Source: Paenibacillus eucommiae (lineage in GTDB: Bacteria > Bacillota > Bacilli > Paenibacillales > NBRC-103111). From it: a DNA stretch of 63,258 nucleotides. This document shows, piece after piece, positions 17,232-26,923 of the stretch. Each line of letters begins with the position of its first letter. Within the stretch, counting starts at the first letter, position 1. The notes under the pieces are model-generated. The model saw only the letters and a program-made list of their open reading frames with translations, made no database searches and was not told where the DNA came from. Position numbers and translations under genes: made by a program. The DNA lies in assembly GCF_017874215.1 (NCBI RefSeq), contig NZ_JAGGLB010000044.1, positions 1-63,258 of the forward strand, read 5' to 3'.

Positions 17232-19463
17232 ATGGTACAAGACTTGAATCAAGCAGTTGAAAATGAAGCGAACGGCTCCAAGGTGCAGCTTTCTGAAGAG
17301 CAGAAGGCGCAGATTCAGGAGCGCATCCTGAAGCAAATCGCCGCCGAGCTGAAGCTGCCGGCGGGGAAGGTCAAGACGACGATGGGACTGCTCGACGAAG
17401 GGAATACAATTCCCTTCATCGCACGCTATCGGAAGGAAATGACCGGCGAGCTGGATGAGAACGAGCTGCGGGATATTGAGGAGCGTCTGCAATATTTGCG
17501 CAATCTTGAGGATCGCAAGCTTGAGGTGGTGCGCTTGATCGATGAGCAGGGCAAGCTGACCGACGAACTGCGTGCATCTATTGAACAGGCTGCAAAGCTT
17601 CAAGAGATTGAGGATCTGTACAGGCCTTATCGCCAGAAGCGCAAGACACGGGCGAGCGTAGCTAAGGAACGCGGCCTGGAGCCTTTGGCTGAGTGGATCG
17701 GGAAGCAGCATCGCCAGGGCTCTTTGCAGGATGAAGCGGCGCGTTACATCGATTTGGAGAAAGATGTGAAGACGGCAGAAGAGGCGATTCAAGGCGCGAT
17801 GGATATCATTGCTGAAACAATTGCCGATGATGCCAAAATCAGGGCATGGGTGCGCAAATTTACCCATGATCAAGGCCTGCTGCGGACGGAAGCGAAGGAT
17901 AAGGCTCAAGAATCTGTGTATGAGATGTATTATGCCTATCAGGAACCCGTACGCAAGCTGCCTCCGCACAGGATTCTAGCCATCAATCGCGGCGAACGGG
18001 AAGAGATGCTGAAGGTGGGCATGGATGTACCCGTCGAACGTGTGCATGAATACATAGCACGGCAGTGGATCAAGGGACCGTCTGTCGTCAAGGATGTGCT
18101 GCTCGCGGTTATTGAAGATGCATACAAACGTTTGATTGCACCTTCCATTGAGCGTGAGGTTCGGGGTGAATTGACCGAGAAGGGCGAGGAGCAGGCGATT
18201 AAGATTTTTGCGGAAAATCTGCGCAATCTGCTGCTGCAGCCACCTGTGAAGGGGCGTGTTGTGCTTGGTGTCGACCCTGCTTTCCGGACAGGCTGTAAGC
18301 TGGCTGTTGTAGACGACACCGGCAAAATGCTGGAAATCGCCGTCACTTATCCGACACCGCCGAACAACAAGGTAGCTGAAGCGAAGGCGAAGATCAAGCA
18401 GTTGATCAGCAAGTATGAAGTACAGCTGATCGTGATCGGCAACGGCACGGCTTCCCGGGAGACGGAGCAGTTCATTGCCGAACTGATCGCTGAGGTGAAG
18501 GAGCGGAAGCTGGAGTACTTGATCGTGAACGAAGCGGGAGCAAGCGTATATTCGGCGTCGAAGCTGGCGCAGACGGAGTTTCCCGATCTGGATGTCGCGG
18601 AGCGCAGCGCGATTTCGATTGCGCGGCGGCTGCAAGACCCGCTCGCCGAGCTTGTGAAGATCGAGCCGAAGGCGATTGGCGTCGGGCAGTATCAGCACGA
18701 CGTCTCGCAGAAGCGGCTCGATGAGAACTTGAAGGCCGTCGTGGAATCGGCGGTGAACCACGTGGGTGTGGATCTGAACACTGCGTCTCCTTCGCTGCTG
18801 TCTTATGTTTCGGGCGTGAACGGGACTTTGGCGAAGAATATCGTCAAGTACCGTGAGGAGAACGGCAAGTTCGGCAGCCGCAAGGAGCTGCAGAAGGTGC
18901 CGCGGCTTGGCGCGAAGACGTACGAGCAGTGCGTCGGCTTCCTGCGCATCTCGGGCGGGGGGCACCCGCTCGATAATACCCCGATCCACCCCGAGTCCTA
19001 CGAGGTGGTAGATCGGCTGTTCAAGGAGCAGCGCCTGGAGCTGGCGCAGCTTGGTTCGCAGCAGCTTCGTGAGCTGCTGCAGGAGCTGGAGCCGGCTGAG
19101 CTGGCTCCGCAGCTGGGCGTAGGCGTCCCGACGATGCGGGACATCCTGGACAGCCTGAAGCGGCCGGGCCGCGATCCGCGCGAAGAGGTGCAGGCGCCGA
19201 TCTTCCGCACGGATGTGCTGCAGCTTGAAGATCTTGCGCCAGGCATGGAGCTTGATGGCACAGTGCGCAACGTGATCGATTTCGGCGCCTTCGTCGACAT
19301 CGGCATCAAGAACGATGGCCTCGTCCACATCTCCCAGCTGAGCAACAGCTTCGTGAAGCACCCGATGGACGTCGTCTCCGTTGGTGACATCGTCAAAGTG
19401 TGGGTGCTTGGCGTTGACGAGAAGAAGGGCCGGGTCAGCCTGACGATGAAAAAGCCTCAGTAA
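17232..19463 (+). CDS. tex: Tex family RNA-binding transcription accessory protein
   Basis: About 743 residues. An N-terminal helical region contains the Tex signature (LLDEGNTIPFIARYRKEMTGELDE). A YqgF/RuvC-like domain follows (VVLGVDPAFRTGCKLAVVDDTG). Helix-hairpin-helix motifs come next (LNTASPSLLSYVSGVNGTLAKNI, KVPRLGAKTYEQC). The C-terminal S1 RNA-binding domain is GMELDGTVRNVIDFGAFVDIG to VSLTMKKPQ. Tex binds nucleic acid and influences transcription and stress tolerance in other bacteria. ATG 17232 has GGGGA upstream; an in-frame start at 17190 lacks a clear RBS. The full length matches the family. Confidence 0.95.
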   Translation: MVQDLNQAVENEANGSKVQLSEEQKAQIQERILKQIAAELKLPAGKVKTTMGLLDEGNTIPFIARYRKEMTGELDENELRDIEERLQYLRNLEDRKLEVVRLIDEQGKLTDELRASIEQAAKLQEIEDLYRPYRQKRKTRASVAKERGLEPLAEWIGKQHRQGSLQDEAARYIDLEKDVKTAEEAIQGAMDIIAETIADDAKIRAWVRKFTHDQGLLRTEAKDKAQESVYEMYYAYQEPVRKLPPHRILAINRGEREEMLKVGMDVPVERVHEYIARQWIKGPSVVKDVLLAVIEDAYKRLIAPSIEREVRGELTEKGEEQAIKIFAENLRNLLLQPPVKGRVVLGVDPAFRTGCKLAVVDDTGKMLEIAVTYPTPPNNKVAEAKAKIKQLISKYEVQLIVIGNGTASRETEQFIAELIAEVKERKLEYLIVNEAGASVYSASKLAQTEFPDLDVAERSAISIARRLQDPLAELVKIEPKAIGVGQYQHDVSQKRLDENLKAVVESAVNHVGVDLNTASPSLLSYVSGVNGTLAKNIVKYREENGKFGSRKELQKVPRLGAKTYEQCVGFLRISGGGHPLDNTPIHPESYEVVDRLFKEQRLELAQLGSQQLRELLQELEPAELAPQLGVGVPTMRDILDSLKRPGRDPREEVQAPIFRTDVLQLEDLAPGMELDGTVRNVIDFGAFVDIGIKNDGLVHISQLSNSFVKHPMDVVSVGDIVKVWVLGVDEKKGRVSLTMKKPQ

Positions 19464-19530
19464 TCCAGGCTGTTTGGCTAAGAAGTTCTGGAGCTACGCA
19501 TTTTTGAAATCTCATATACCCAAATAAACA

Positions 19531-19574
19531 AGGGGCCGTCCCAAAGCAGTTTAAAACTGCTTTGGGACGACCCC
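19531..19574 (+). terminator. Long near-perfect hairpin, probable terminator after tex
   Basis: AGGGGCCGTCCCAAAGCAGT (19531-19550) pairs with the mirror segment ending at about 19574, with one mismatch, then GTTTTGAA. The stem of about 20 bp is longer than usual. It could also be a remnant of a small inverted-repeat element, since copy C of the composite repeat begins only 35 bases further on. Confidence 0.6.
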
Positions 19575-19608
19575 TGTTTTGAACTTATTAGAAAGTATAA
19601 GTTTTGGG

Positions 19609-20402
19609 GATGCCTGGAGTGAAAGAAATTGGTATTGTGGTGCAGCTTTACAGTGATGAAGTGCTCGGTGTGACGGTTCATTCACCAAGGGAATCAGAAA
19701 GGAAACACAGATTTCCCTATCGCCACTATCCCCTTCCCTCAGAAAGCAGCCTCTATCGGCAGTCCTTTTGAGCGTGCGATGCACTTGGGCGATGTTTTTC
19801 ATCGTTAAAGTAAGTGTTCCAGGTCAATCCGTCACGTTAATGATGATTTTCATCGTTAAAAGAGGGCGGATGGCCTCAAAAGGTGGTTAAAAGGGATTTT
19901 AACGATGTTTTTCATCGTTAAATGAAGAATAAGGAGAGGACCAGTGCTTTTAACGATGAAAAACATCGTTAAAGTAGCAGATCCTTCTCAGCTGCATGCT
20001 CTTCATTCCTAGCGCTGTGCCCGCTAGGAAATCTCCTCCAATCAAGAGAAAAACCCTTGTTGGCTGTTTGTTTGAGCTTGGTGTTCGTGTGATTCGTGCG
20101 ATTGTAGCTAAAGAGAGAGAATGGCTGTGGGTGGAAGAGCGGTAGCGTCCGCCTTTAAAGATTTGTTCCTGCCTCCTCATCGATTCCAATTAAGGGAACA
20201 AATCTTTAACAGCGGCTGGAGCCCACAGCCATTCCTTACGAAACGCTCCCACGTCACGAACACGCACATCAAAGGACGCCGCAAGGGACTGTTGACAAAA
20301 GCCGATTTTACGAAAAATGACTTTTAGATACCCAGTGTTTATGCGGGTTCTCAAACATCAATTTCGTCAAAAAGGTAATTTGTCAACAGTCCGGCAAGGC
20401 GG
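19609..20402 (+). repeat. Composite hairpin repeat, copy C (interrupted by a small insertion)
   Basis: Shares upstream blocks with copy B (GATGCCTGGAGTGAA at 19609, CGGCAGTCC near 19758). Four palindromes lie at about 19785-19809 (left arm decayed), 19834-19860, 19897-19922 and 19947-19974. The core (20040-20285) has the same nested stems as the other copies; mismatches enter the base of the middle stem (GAGAGAATGG against CCATTCCTTA). The terminator hairpin is split by a 108-bp insertion after GACGCCGCAAG; the remaining half resumes as GCAAGGCGG. Confidence 0.85.
20286..20393. mobile_element. MITE-like 108-bp insertion with 14-bp terminal inverted repeats
   Basis: Starts GGACTGTTGACAAA and ends TTTGTCAACAGTCC plus one base, giving 14-bp perfect inverted termini. 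It is flanked by GCAAG on both sides (20281-20285 and 20394-20398), a likely 5-bp target duplication. It carries no gene. It has landed in the loop of the repeat's terminator hairpin. The parent transposase family is not identifiable here. Confidence 0.7.
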
Positions 20403-20457
20403 TTTTCAAATTAACCACCGTTTGACCGATTTTAAATGGAAAATTCTAGAAAATTCC

Positions 20458-21351
20458 TTAATGTTCCATCGTCAATGCTCTTACATCTTCCTCAGGCAGC
20501 TCAGTTATTTCTGCTACAGTGGCGATATCGTAACCACGAGCAAGGAGGTTCAGGGCAGTCTGCTGCTTGCCTCGAATCAAACCTTCCACTAAGCCTTCTG
20601 CCTTACCTTCCGCCTTGCCTTCTACTTTGCCTTCTGCCTTGCCTTCGGCTTTAGCCCCTTCTATTCTGGATGCTTCATCCCGGAGGAATTTCAGTCTGGC
20701 TTCGTATTCCATTCGCGTTTGCGCATCCTGACTCAGGAATTCTAGAGTATCCATGGCTTTTTTTAGCATGGGTTCGTTCATCTTCAACGCCTCCCAATTT
20801 GTTTTATCTACACCTTTTAAAAATAACAACCAGTTCACCAAGCCGCCATTCACTGGAATTGCGTGTTCCTCCAGCTTTGTAAGCTCCATAACATGGATTT
20901 CGATATCATCAATCAGAGGGATGAGGGTATGATCCTCACGTAAACGAAAAATATTATGGTAACGATCATTTGGCAGACAAGAATAGTTCAGGATGTTGAT
21001 AGTTACACATTTTTTCAAACTGCTGTAATTGGAGCCTTCTTTAATCTGGTGGAAGTACATTCCGCTCCAGTAAAAAAGTGTTCTTTTTTCCATGTGATAG
21101 GGGTTGAATAATTGCATTTCAATATTGATCAGCTTACCTTCGGCTGTTCTAGCCTTAATATCCAGTATAGACTGCTTATCCTGAGGATTGTCTTTGTCTG
21201 TGTAGGGGTTCATCAAAATAATCTCATCCAGCGGTGGCTCTCCCGCCTCAATAAACGTACTGTTAAGAAACGCAAGCAGTACATCTTTGTTGCTTTCACT
21301 TCCGAATATTCGCTTGAAAATAAAGTCATTGCGGGGATCCAGCAATTCCAA
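20458..21351 (-). CDS. Rpn family recombination-promoting nuclease / PD-(D/E)XK transposase-like protein
   Basis: About 297 residues. The N-terminal LLDPRNDFIFKRIFG is the hallmark of the Rpn (PF12784-type) family. The nuclease core shows LDIKARTAEGKLINIEMQ, with Asp, Glu and Gln of the PD-(D/E)XK motif. The C-terminal tail has tandem GKAEGKVEGKAEGKAEG repeats and a final helix pair (LLARGYDIATVAEITELPEED). Such proteins promote RecA-independent DNA exchange in other bacteria. TTG 21351 with GGAG upstream gives the typical short N-terminus; ATG 21402 is possible but adds an atypical leader. A fragment of a sister copy lies at 55364-55457. Confidence 0.85.
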   Translation of the reverse strand: MELLDPRNDFIFKRIFGSESNKDVLLAFLNSTFIEAGEPPLDEIILMNPYTDKDNPQDKQSILDIKARTAEGKLINIEMQLFNPYHMEKRTLFYWSGMYFHQIKEGSNYSSLKKCVTINILNYSCLPNDRYHNIFRLREDHTLIPLIDDIEIHVMELTKLEEHAIPVNGGLVNWLLFLKGVDKTNWEALKMNEPMLKKAMDTLEFLSQDAQTRMEYEARLKFLRDEASRIEGAKAEGKAEGKVEGKAEGKAEGLVEGLIRGKQQTALNLLARGYDIATVAEITELPEEDVRALTMEH

Positions 21352-21593
21352 TAATATCAACTCCAATCCTATGTTTATTATACCATGCATGGTACTTTCC
21401 ATGAAATCTATTCGCGCTGAGGTTATGCAGCTATATTAGGTTCCATAGTGTATATTCACCAGCTATCCCTTTACTTTTATTTACAACCAAATATTTATTC
21501 CAATGTAGATTTATGGTATATTAATTTGACATTAATGAGCGGGATGATCATTCAGGGAGCCAGATGCTTTGATGTGGGAGGGCGGGTATACTT

Positions 21594-23372
21594 TTGAAAA
21601 CAAGAACGAAAATAGCAAATCATCCTCACCCCATATCGTTTTTTCAGTTGTATAGTTGGTGTTTAAGCTATATAAAACCTTACCGGGGTACCTTTTTCTT
21701 ATTTATTGCTCTTGGTCTATTTAGCAGCTCCATGACGATATTGATTTCAAAAGTGATTCAGGTATTTGTGGATACTATTCTACCAAACAGAGATGTATCA
21801 TTGTTTTTGCTCCTGATAGGTTGTGTCATTGTCATGTATTTGATTTCATATTTCTCAAATGCGAAGAAGAATATTGTTGCCCAGGTGTTTCAGCAGAAGG
21901 CTGCCCGGGATATTCAGTTGGCTGCATTTCGTAAAATGCGGGAGCTAGGGTTTCCCTATTTTGAGAAACATGCGGTCGGAGAGACGATGTCCTATTTTCA
22001 AACGGATATTCCCGCCGTTCAGGAAGTCTATCAACATTTGCTGCCGAGAATTGTCGAGTCTTTGTTTATGCTGCTGCTTTCCCTTCTTTTCCTCACATCG
22101 ATAAATTACCAGCTTGCGCTAATTTTTATTCCATGTACCATCTTTTATCTTGTCAGCGGGCCTTATTTTGAGAAAAAGGGAATTCAGTATATTCAAGCCT
22201 ATAATCAGCTGATCAAGGAAGTGGATCGTAAACAGCACACAAGTCTATCAGCTATGCTTGAGCTTCGAGTGTTTCATGCTGAGAAATGGGACTTGAAGAA
22301 GCTTACCCATGTTGCTGAAAAAGCCGGGCAGGCGATGTTCATGCATTTTATTTATATCAATTTATATGCGATCATGCGGCGTATTGCCGTTTATTCAGGT
22401 GCGGTTTTGCTATTTTATTATGCTTATCATTTGATTCAAATCAAAGCACTAACAGTTGGAGAATTTATAGCGTTTGTAATGATGTATTTCCAGTTAATGT
22501 TCGGGATTACGCATTTGGTCACAACTTTATCGAATCAGAACATGAAATTGCGTCAAGCTGAAAAGCTGTATGCATTTATGCAAATTCATCCAGATGTATA
22601 CGAATCCCTGCATCCAAAGCGATTGAATGAGGTTGTTGGGGATGTGCATTTTAAACATGTATCGTTTTCATATGGAAATAAGGGTGTTCTTCAAGATATT
22701 ACACTGCACATTAAAAGAGGCGAGCGTATATGCCTTGTAGGTGCCAGTGGCAGCGGGAAGTCTACCATTACGAAGCTGCTAGGGCGCTTTTATGATCCTG
22801 ACCAAGGGCATATCGAGCTGGATGGAATACCAATTCAAGATCTATCATTTGAGCAGCTCAGAACCTCAGTCGGGTATGTATTTCAAGAGACGTATCTGTT
22901 TGGAGCTACGGTTATGGACAATATTCGTTTTGGAAATCCGGACGCTACGGATGACATGATTGTTGAGGCGGCTAAAGCAGCATACGCTCATGAGTTTATT
23001 ATGGAGCTTCCGGAAGGGTATGACAGTTTGCTTGGTGAACGTGGAAACAAGTTATCCGGCGGCCAGAAGCAGAGGGTGGCGATCGCCCGTATGTTTCTGA
23101 AAAACCCGCAGATTGTTGTACTCGATGAGGCTACCTCGGCGTTGGATAACGTAAGTGAGAGAGAAGTTAATGATGCGATTCATCGTCTTTTGGAAGGAAG
23201 AACGACTTTATGTGTAGCACATCGGCAGTCTACGATTGAACAATATAATCAGATTGTTGTTTTAGATCAGGGACGTATTGTGGAAATAGGCACTTTTGAT
23301 ACGTTGATGAATCGTAAAGGGAAATTATCTGATTTGATGCAGGGGAGAGAGGTGAGCAGCTTATATGCTTAG
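21594..23372 (+). CDS. ABC exporter half-transporter (TMD-NBD), first subunit
   Basis: 592 residues. Six-helix membrane domain in the first 330 residues, then an ATPase with Walker A (GASGSGKST, about residue 382), signature (LSGGQKQRVAIAR), Walker B (IVVLDEATSALD) and H-loop (VAHRQST). TTG 21594 has GGGAGGGCGGG upstream. It overlaps the next half-transporter by eight bases, so the two probably form a heterodimeric exporter. This is the first gene of a five-gene set that is AT-richer than the surrounding chromosome. No peptide precursor or modification gene is seen next to it, so the substrate is unknown. Confidence 0.88.
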   Translation: MKTRTKIANHPHPISFFQLYSWCLSYIKPYRGTFFLFIALGLFSSSMTILISKVIQVFVDTILPNRDVSLFLLLIGCVIVMYLISYFSNAKKNIVAQVFQQKAARDIQLAAFRKMRELGFPYFEKHAVGETMSYFQTDIPAVQEVYQHLLPRIVESLFMLLLSLLFLTSINYQLALIFIPCTIFYLVSGPYFEKKGIQYIQAYNQLIKEVDRKQHTSLSAMLELRVFHAEKWDLKKLTHVAEKAGQAMFMHFIYINLYAIMRRIAVYSGAVLLFYYAYHLIQIKALTVGEFIAFVMMYFQLMFGITHLVTTLSNQNMKLRQAEKLYAFMQIHPDVYESLHPKRLNEVVGDVHFKHVSFSYGNKGVLQDITLHIKRGERICLVGASGSGKSTITKLLGRFYDPDQGHIELDGIPIQDLSFEQLRTSVGYVFQETYLFGATVMDNIRFGNPDATDDMIVEAAKAAYAHEFIMELPEGYDSLLGERGNKLSGGQKQRVAIARMFLKNPQIVVLDEATSALDNVSEREVNDAIHRLLEGRTTLCVAHRQSTIEQYNQIVVLDQGRIVEIGTFDTLMNRKGKLSDLMQGREVSSLYA

Positions 23373-25068
23373 CTGGATCTTTCATTATGTTCGCCAATGT
23401 TGGCAGACGTATGCGATTGCGCTGTTTTTGCTGCTGGTCTCTGTATGCACATTTTTGGGGATTACCGGAATTCAGAAGTTTATTATTGATGATGTTTTTG
23501 TGAAATCTAATTTCACTCTACTCACTCCCTATGTGGCTGCTTTCTGTATCATTGCCTTTACCTACCTCTTCTCATGGGTGATGAAAGACATTTTATTTGA
23601 GCGGGTAAATACCAGATTGAAAATCATTTTGAGGCAAGAATATATGCAGAGTATGATGAAAATGCCTGTCAAGCATTATCAGAATGAACGGTTAGGCTCC
23701 ATTTTTACTCATATGCAAACGTTATTGGACACACCTAGAATCCTTGCCTATCAAATCCCAATGGGAATAGAGCATATCTTGAATTTTCTTATTCTTGCCG
23801 TTGTTATTGGAATGGCGACTCCACTGCTGCTGGGTGGGCTGTTTGTTTTCAGTATAAGTTACATCGTGGTGGGTAAAGTCTTTGCTCCTAGGATTCAACA
23901 AATGGCCAGGGAAGTACAAGAACACCGTGCCGATTTAAATGTACATATAGAAGAAGGCATTTCATCTACACGGGAAGTCATAGCGTATCATCGGGAAGCA
24001 TGGGAACAAAAGAAAATCGATACGAGCTATACAAGCTACTACGAAAAATTGATGGAAAGTGCAAAGCTGCGTAATAAACAAATGCGCTGGACAGATCCTC
24101 TTCAATGGGGCGGAAGCATCGTGATCCTTAGTATAGGTGGCTATGGCGTGTTCACAGGTCATCTCACTCTCGGGTTATTCGTGGTCATATATCAATTCGG
24201 CAACCAGTTTGTTCAGTCTGTGCAGGGTGTCTATCAATTTGTAATCGGAATTAAAGAATCATTTGTGGGTGTGGAGCGTGCGCGGCAGCTGCTGCAGAAT
24301 GAAGAAATTTCGGATAAGGGGCAGTCACTGGACGGATCTATACAATCTCTGCGATTTGCAGGTGTATCCTTTCGATATGCACAAGATCGTAACTGGGTGT
24401 TAAATGAGTTGGATTTGGATGTTAGTATGGGCAAGAAAACGGCCTTTGTTGGATCCAGCGGCGGCGGGAAATCCACCTTGGCGCAGCTGCTGGTAAGGTT
24501 CTATGAGCCTGATCAGGGTGGGATTATGATCAATGGATATCCCATTCATCAAATAGTTAGAAAAGACTGGACCTCACGAGTATCCATTGTGTTCCAAGAG
24601 CCTTACTTATTCCCCGAGACCATAGAAAATAACATAACGCTAGGCCGGACCTATACGAGGGAGCAGGTAGCCGCTGCTTGTAAAATTGCTGAAATCCATG
24701 ATTTTATTATGACCATGGAGGATACATACGATACGATTATAGGGGAACGAGGCATTACGTTATCAGGAGGACAAAGGCAGCGAATCGCCATCGCCCGTGC
24801 GGTGCTTGGTCAGCCTGAAATTCTAATTCTTGATGAAGCAACCTCAGCGTTAGACCAGGAGACGGAGAGGCTCGTACAAGCTAACTTGGATCAAGCCCGC
24901 AAGGATCAAACGACCATAATAATCGCACATCGTTTATCCACTGTTGAGAATGCGGACATGATCCATTTTATGGAGCGGGGGCAGGTTGTGGAAAGTGGAA
25001 CGCATGCTGAACTGGTGGCGCGTAGAGGGTATTATCATCGTCTGATTTCTAAAGATCAGGCTGTATAG
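23365..25068 (+). CDS. ABC exporter half-transporter (TMD-NBD), second subunit
   Basis: 567 residues with an exporter-type membrane domain and an ATPase: Walker A (GSSGGGKST, about residue 362), signature (LSGGQRQRIAIARA), Walker B (ILILDEATSALD) and H-loop (IAHRLST). Both halves have complete catalytic motifs, so neither site looks degenerate. Eight-base overlap with the preceding gene supports a heterodimer. The island continues 33 bases later with an ABC-2 type system. Confidence 0.88.
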   Translation: MLSWIFHYVRQCWQTYAIALFLLLVSVCTFLGITGIQKFIIDDVFVKSNFTLLTPYVAAFCIIAFTYLFSWVMKDILFERVNTRLKIILRQEYMQSMMKMPVKHYQNERLGSIFTHMQTLLDTPRILAYQIPMGIEHILNFLILAVVIGMATPLLLGGLFVFSISYIVVGKVFAPRIQQMAREVQEHRADLNVHIEEGISSTREVIAYHREAWEQKKIDTSYTSYYEKLMESAKLRNKQMRWTDPLQWGGSIVILSIGGYGVFTGHLTLGLFVVIYQFGNQFVQSVQGVYQFVIGIKESFVGVERARQLLQNEEISDKGQSLDGSIQSLRFAGVSFRYAQDRNWVLNELDLDVSMGKKTAFVGSSGGGKSTLAQLLVRFYEPDQGGIMINGYPIHQIVRKDWTSRVSIVFQEPYLFPETIENNITLGRTYTREQVAAACKIAEIHDFIMTMEDTYDTIIGERGITLSGGQRQRIAIARAVLGQPEILILDEATSALDQETERLVQANLDQARKDQTTIIIAHRLSTVENADMIHFMERGQVVESGTHAELVARRGYYHRLISKDQAV

Positions 25069-25101
25069 GTTCAACATATCAAACGAGAGGAGAAGGACCC
25101 T

Positions 25102-26124
25102 TTGTCTATTATTTCTGTTAAAAATTTAAATAAGCAGTTTCAGCGCCCCATTAGAAAAGAAGGCTTCGGCGGGGCAATCAAGGATTTATTTAACAGGCAA
25201 TATGAAACGATTACAGCCGTAAATAATATTTCTTTTGATATCCAAGAGGGTGAAATCGTAGGGTACATTGGACCCAATGGAGCAGGGAAGTCCACAACGA
25301 TCAAAATGATGGTCGGAATCCTGATACCTACAGCTGGAGCAGTGACAGTGAATGGAATTATACCTCATGAGAACAGAAAACAGTACACGAAAAATATCGG
25401 TGTTGTTTTTGGACAAAGGACTCAGTTGTGGTGGGACATTCCCGTCTCTGAATCTCTTTTGCTTATGAAATACATGTACAAAATACCAGATGATCAATAT
25501 CGGAGGAATCTGGAGCATTTTTCAGATATTCTAGGTTTGAATGAATTTAAACATACGGCGGTGCGTCAATTAAGCCTTGGACAAAGAATGCGTGCTGATT
25601 TATGTGCAGCTTTGATGCATAATCCCCAAATTCTATTTCTGGATGAACCTACAATCGGGCTGGATGTTGTGGTGAAGGAGAATATCCGGACTTTCATCAA
25701 GGAAATCAACAGAAGCAGACAGACAACTGTCATACTGACCACACATGATATGGCAGATATTGAAAAGCTCTGCTCAAGGGTCATCGTTATTGATCGCGGA
25801 CAAATCATGTATGACGGAAATATTCCGCAGCTAAAAATGCAGTATGGCTCGGATGAAAGAATGATCATCGAGTTAGAAGTTAAGAGGGATGCATCCAAGG
25901 TGAAGGAGAAGCTCGAAGCCTCACATATTGGATATGTGGAATTAGAAGGAACCCACTTGAAAATTACATATAATAAATCGGAAATTAATTCCACACAAAT
26001 ATTGAGGGCTATTATGAATGAAGCTAACATTGTGGATTTTATCGTTCAGCCTTGTGAAATTGATGAGGTTATCCGGAGAATGTATGAAGCGCCTGCAATC
26101 AATGAAGGTGTCGTAGTAGGATGA
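25102..26124 (+). CDS. ABC-2 type transporter ATP-binding protein
   Basis: 340 residues. Walker A (GPNGAGKST), Walker B (ILFLDEPTIGLD) and H-loop (TTHDM). The signature is LSLGQRMRADLCAALMHNP, the LSLGQRMR variant common in ATPases paired with DUF990-type permeases. The N-terminal extension (QFQRPIRKEGFGGAIKDLFNR) is also typical of that group. A C-terminal regulatory-like domain follows residue 245. TTG 25102 follows GAGGAGAAGG. The next gene starts within its stop (ATGA). Confidence 0.88.
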   Translation: MSIISVKNLNKQFQRPIRKEGFGGAIKDLFNRQYETITAVNNISFDIQEGEIVGYIGPNGAGKSTTIKMMVGILIPTAGAVTVNGIIPHENRKQYTKNIGVVFGQRTQLWWDIPVSESLLLMKYMYKIPDDQYRRNLEHFSDILGLNEFKHTAVRQLSLGQRMRADLCAALMHNPQILFLDEPTIGLDVVVKENIRTFIKEINRSRQTTVILTTHDMADIEKLCSRVIVIDRGQIMYDGNIPQLKMQYGSDERMIIELEVKRDASKVKEKLEASHIGYVELEGTHLKITYNKSEINSTQILRAIMNEANIVDFIVQPCEIDEVIRRMYEAPAINEGVVVG

Positions 26125-26921
26125 GCCTATATATGCGATTGATAGGGAATGCTTATCAGCAAAATATGGTGTACAAGACGAATGTGGTCATGCAAATGGT
26201 GGGTCAATGGATCGGACTGTTTATTCAAATATCCGTATGGTTTGCCTTGTATGGAGGTAAAGAACTATCCGCTTCCAACATGGGGTCCGTTTCGATTGAT
26301 GATATGATCTATTATGTGATCTTGAGCGTGGGGATATCGATGATCGTTAATAATCAGGTTATTGGACAGATGGATGAAAAAATAAAATCGGGCATGATAG
26401 CTATGGATCTTATCAAGCCCATGAATTTTCATGCCAACATCCTGTGCCATACATTAGGAAACAATTTATTTCGTATCACCTTTCAAGCGCTTCCGCTTTG
26501 TATCATCGGCTTTTTGATTTTTGATATGCCGCTCCCGTCTGGTATTCATAGCGTATTATTCATCATTTCATTAATAAATGCTTTTTTGTTAAATTTCATC
26601 CTTGCCTACATGCTGGGAATGATCGGTTTCTGGTATTTGTCTGTCTGGCATTTGAGCCGGCTGCTTGAGGATGTTGTCAGGCTCTTTGGAGGCGTTTGGA
26701 TACCTTTATGGTTTTTTCCCAAGGCTATGGTCACCATTTCTGAATATCTTCCTTTTCAGTATATTTATTTTGTTCCCATCAACATTTATTTAAATAAGCT
26801 GTCCATGGACAGGTCCTTTGAAATGCTTTTAAACCAGGCTGTATGGATTGTGCTTCTAAGCGGATTCAGCTATGCCATTTGGAGGAAAGGGATACAGAAG
26901 CTGGTCATTCAAGGAGGGTAA
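26121..26921 (+). CDS. ABC-2 family permease, first subunit (DUF990-like)
   Basis: 266 residues with about six membrane segments (for example IGLFIQISVWFALYGG, SVLFIISLINAFLLNFILAYMLGM). The segment MDEKIKSGMIAMDLIKPMNFH and the late SEYLPFQYIYFVPINIYL resemble the two-permease DUF990 export systems. Four-base ATGA overlap with the ATPase gene. With the following permease it should form the membrane part of an exporter of unknown substrate. Confidence 0.82.
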   Translation: MSLYMRLIGNAYQQNMVYKTNVVMQMVGQWIGLFIQISVWFALYGGKELSASNMGSVSIDDMIYYVILSVGISMIVNNQVIGQMDEKIKSGMIAMDLIKPMNFHANILCHTLGNNLFRITFQALPLCIIGFLIFDMPLPSGIHSVLFIISLINAFLLNFILAYMLGMIGFWYLSVWHLSRLLEDVVRLFGGVWIPLWFFPKAMVTISEYLPFQYIYFVPINIYLNKLSMDRSFEMLLNQAVWIVLLSGFSYAIWRKGIQKLVIQGG

Positions 26922-26923
26922 GC

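Noticed and set aside
17976..19361. 461-codon antisense ORF within tex
   Set aside because: It is a mirror of a GC-biased real gene; no RBS or recognisable domain, and tex on the other strand is full length and conserved.
19531..19574. Long hairpin after tex as a separate insertion element
   Set aside because: No target duplication was visible and it is well placed as a terminator; kept as a terminator with moderate confidence.
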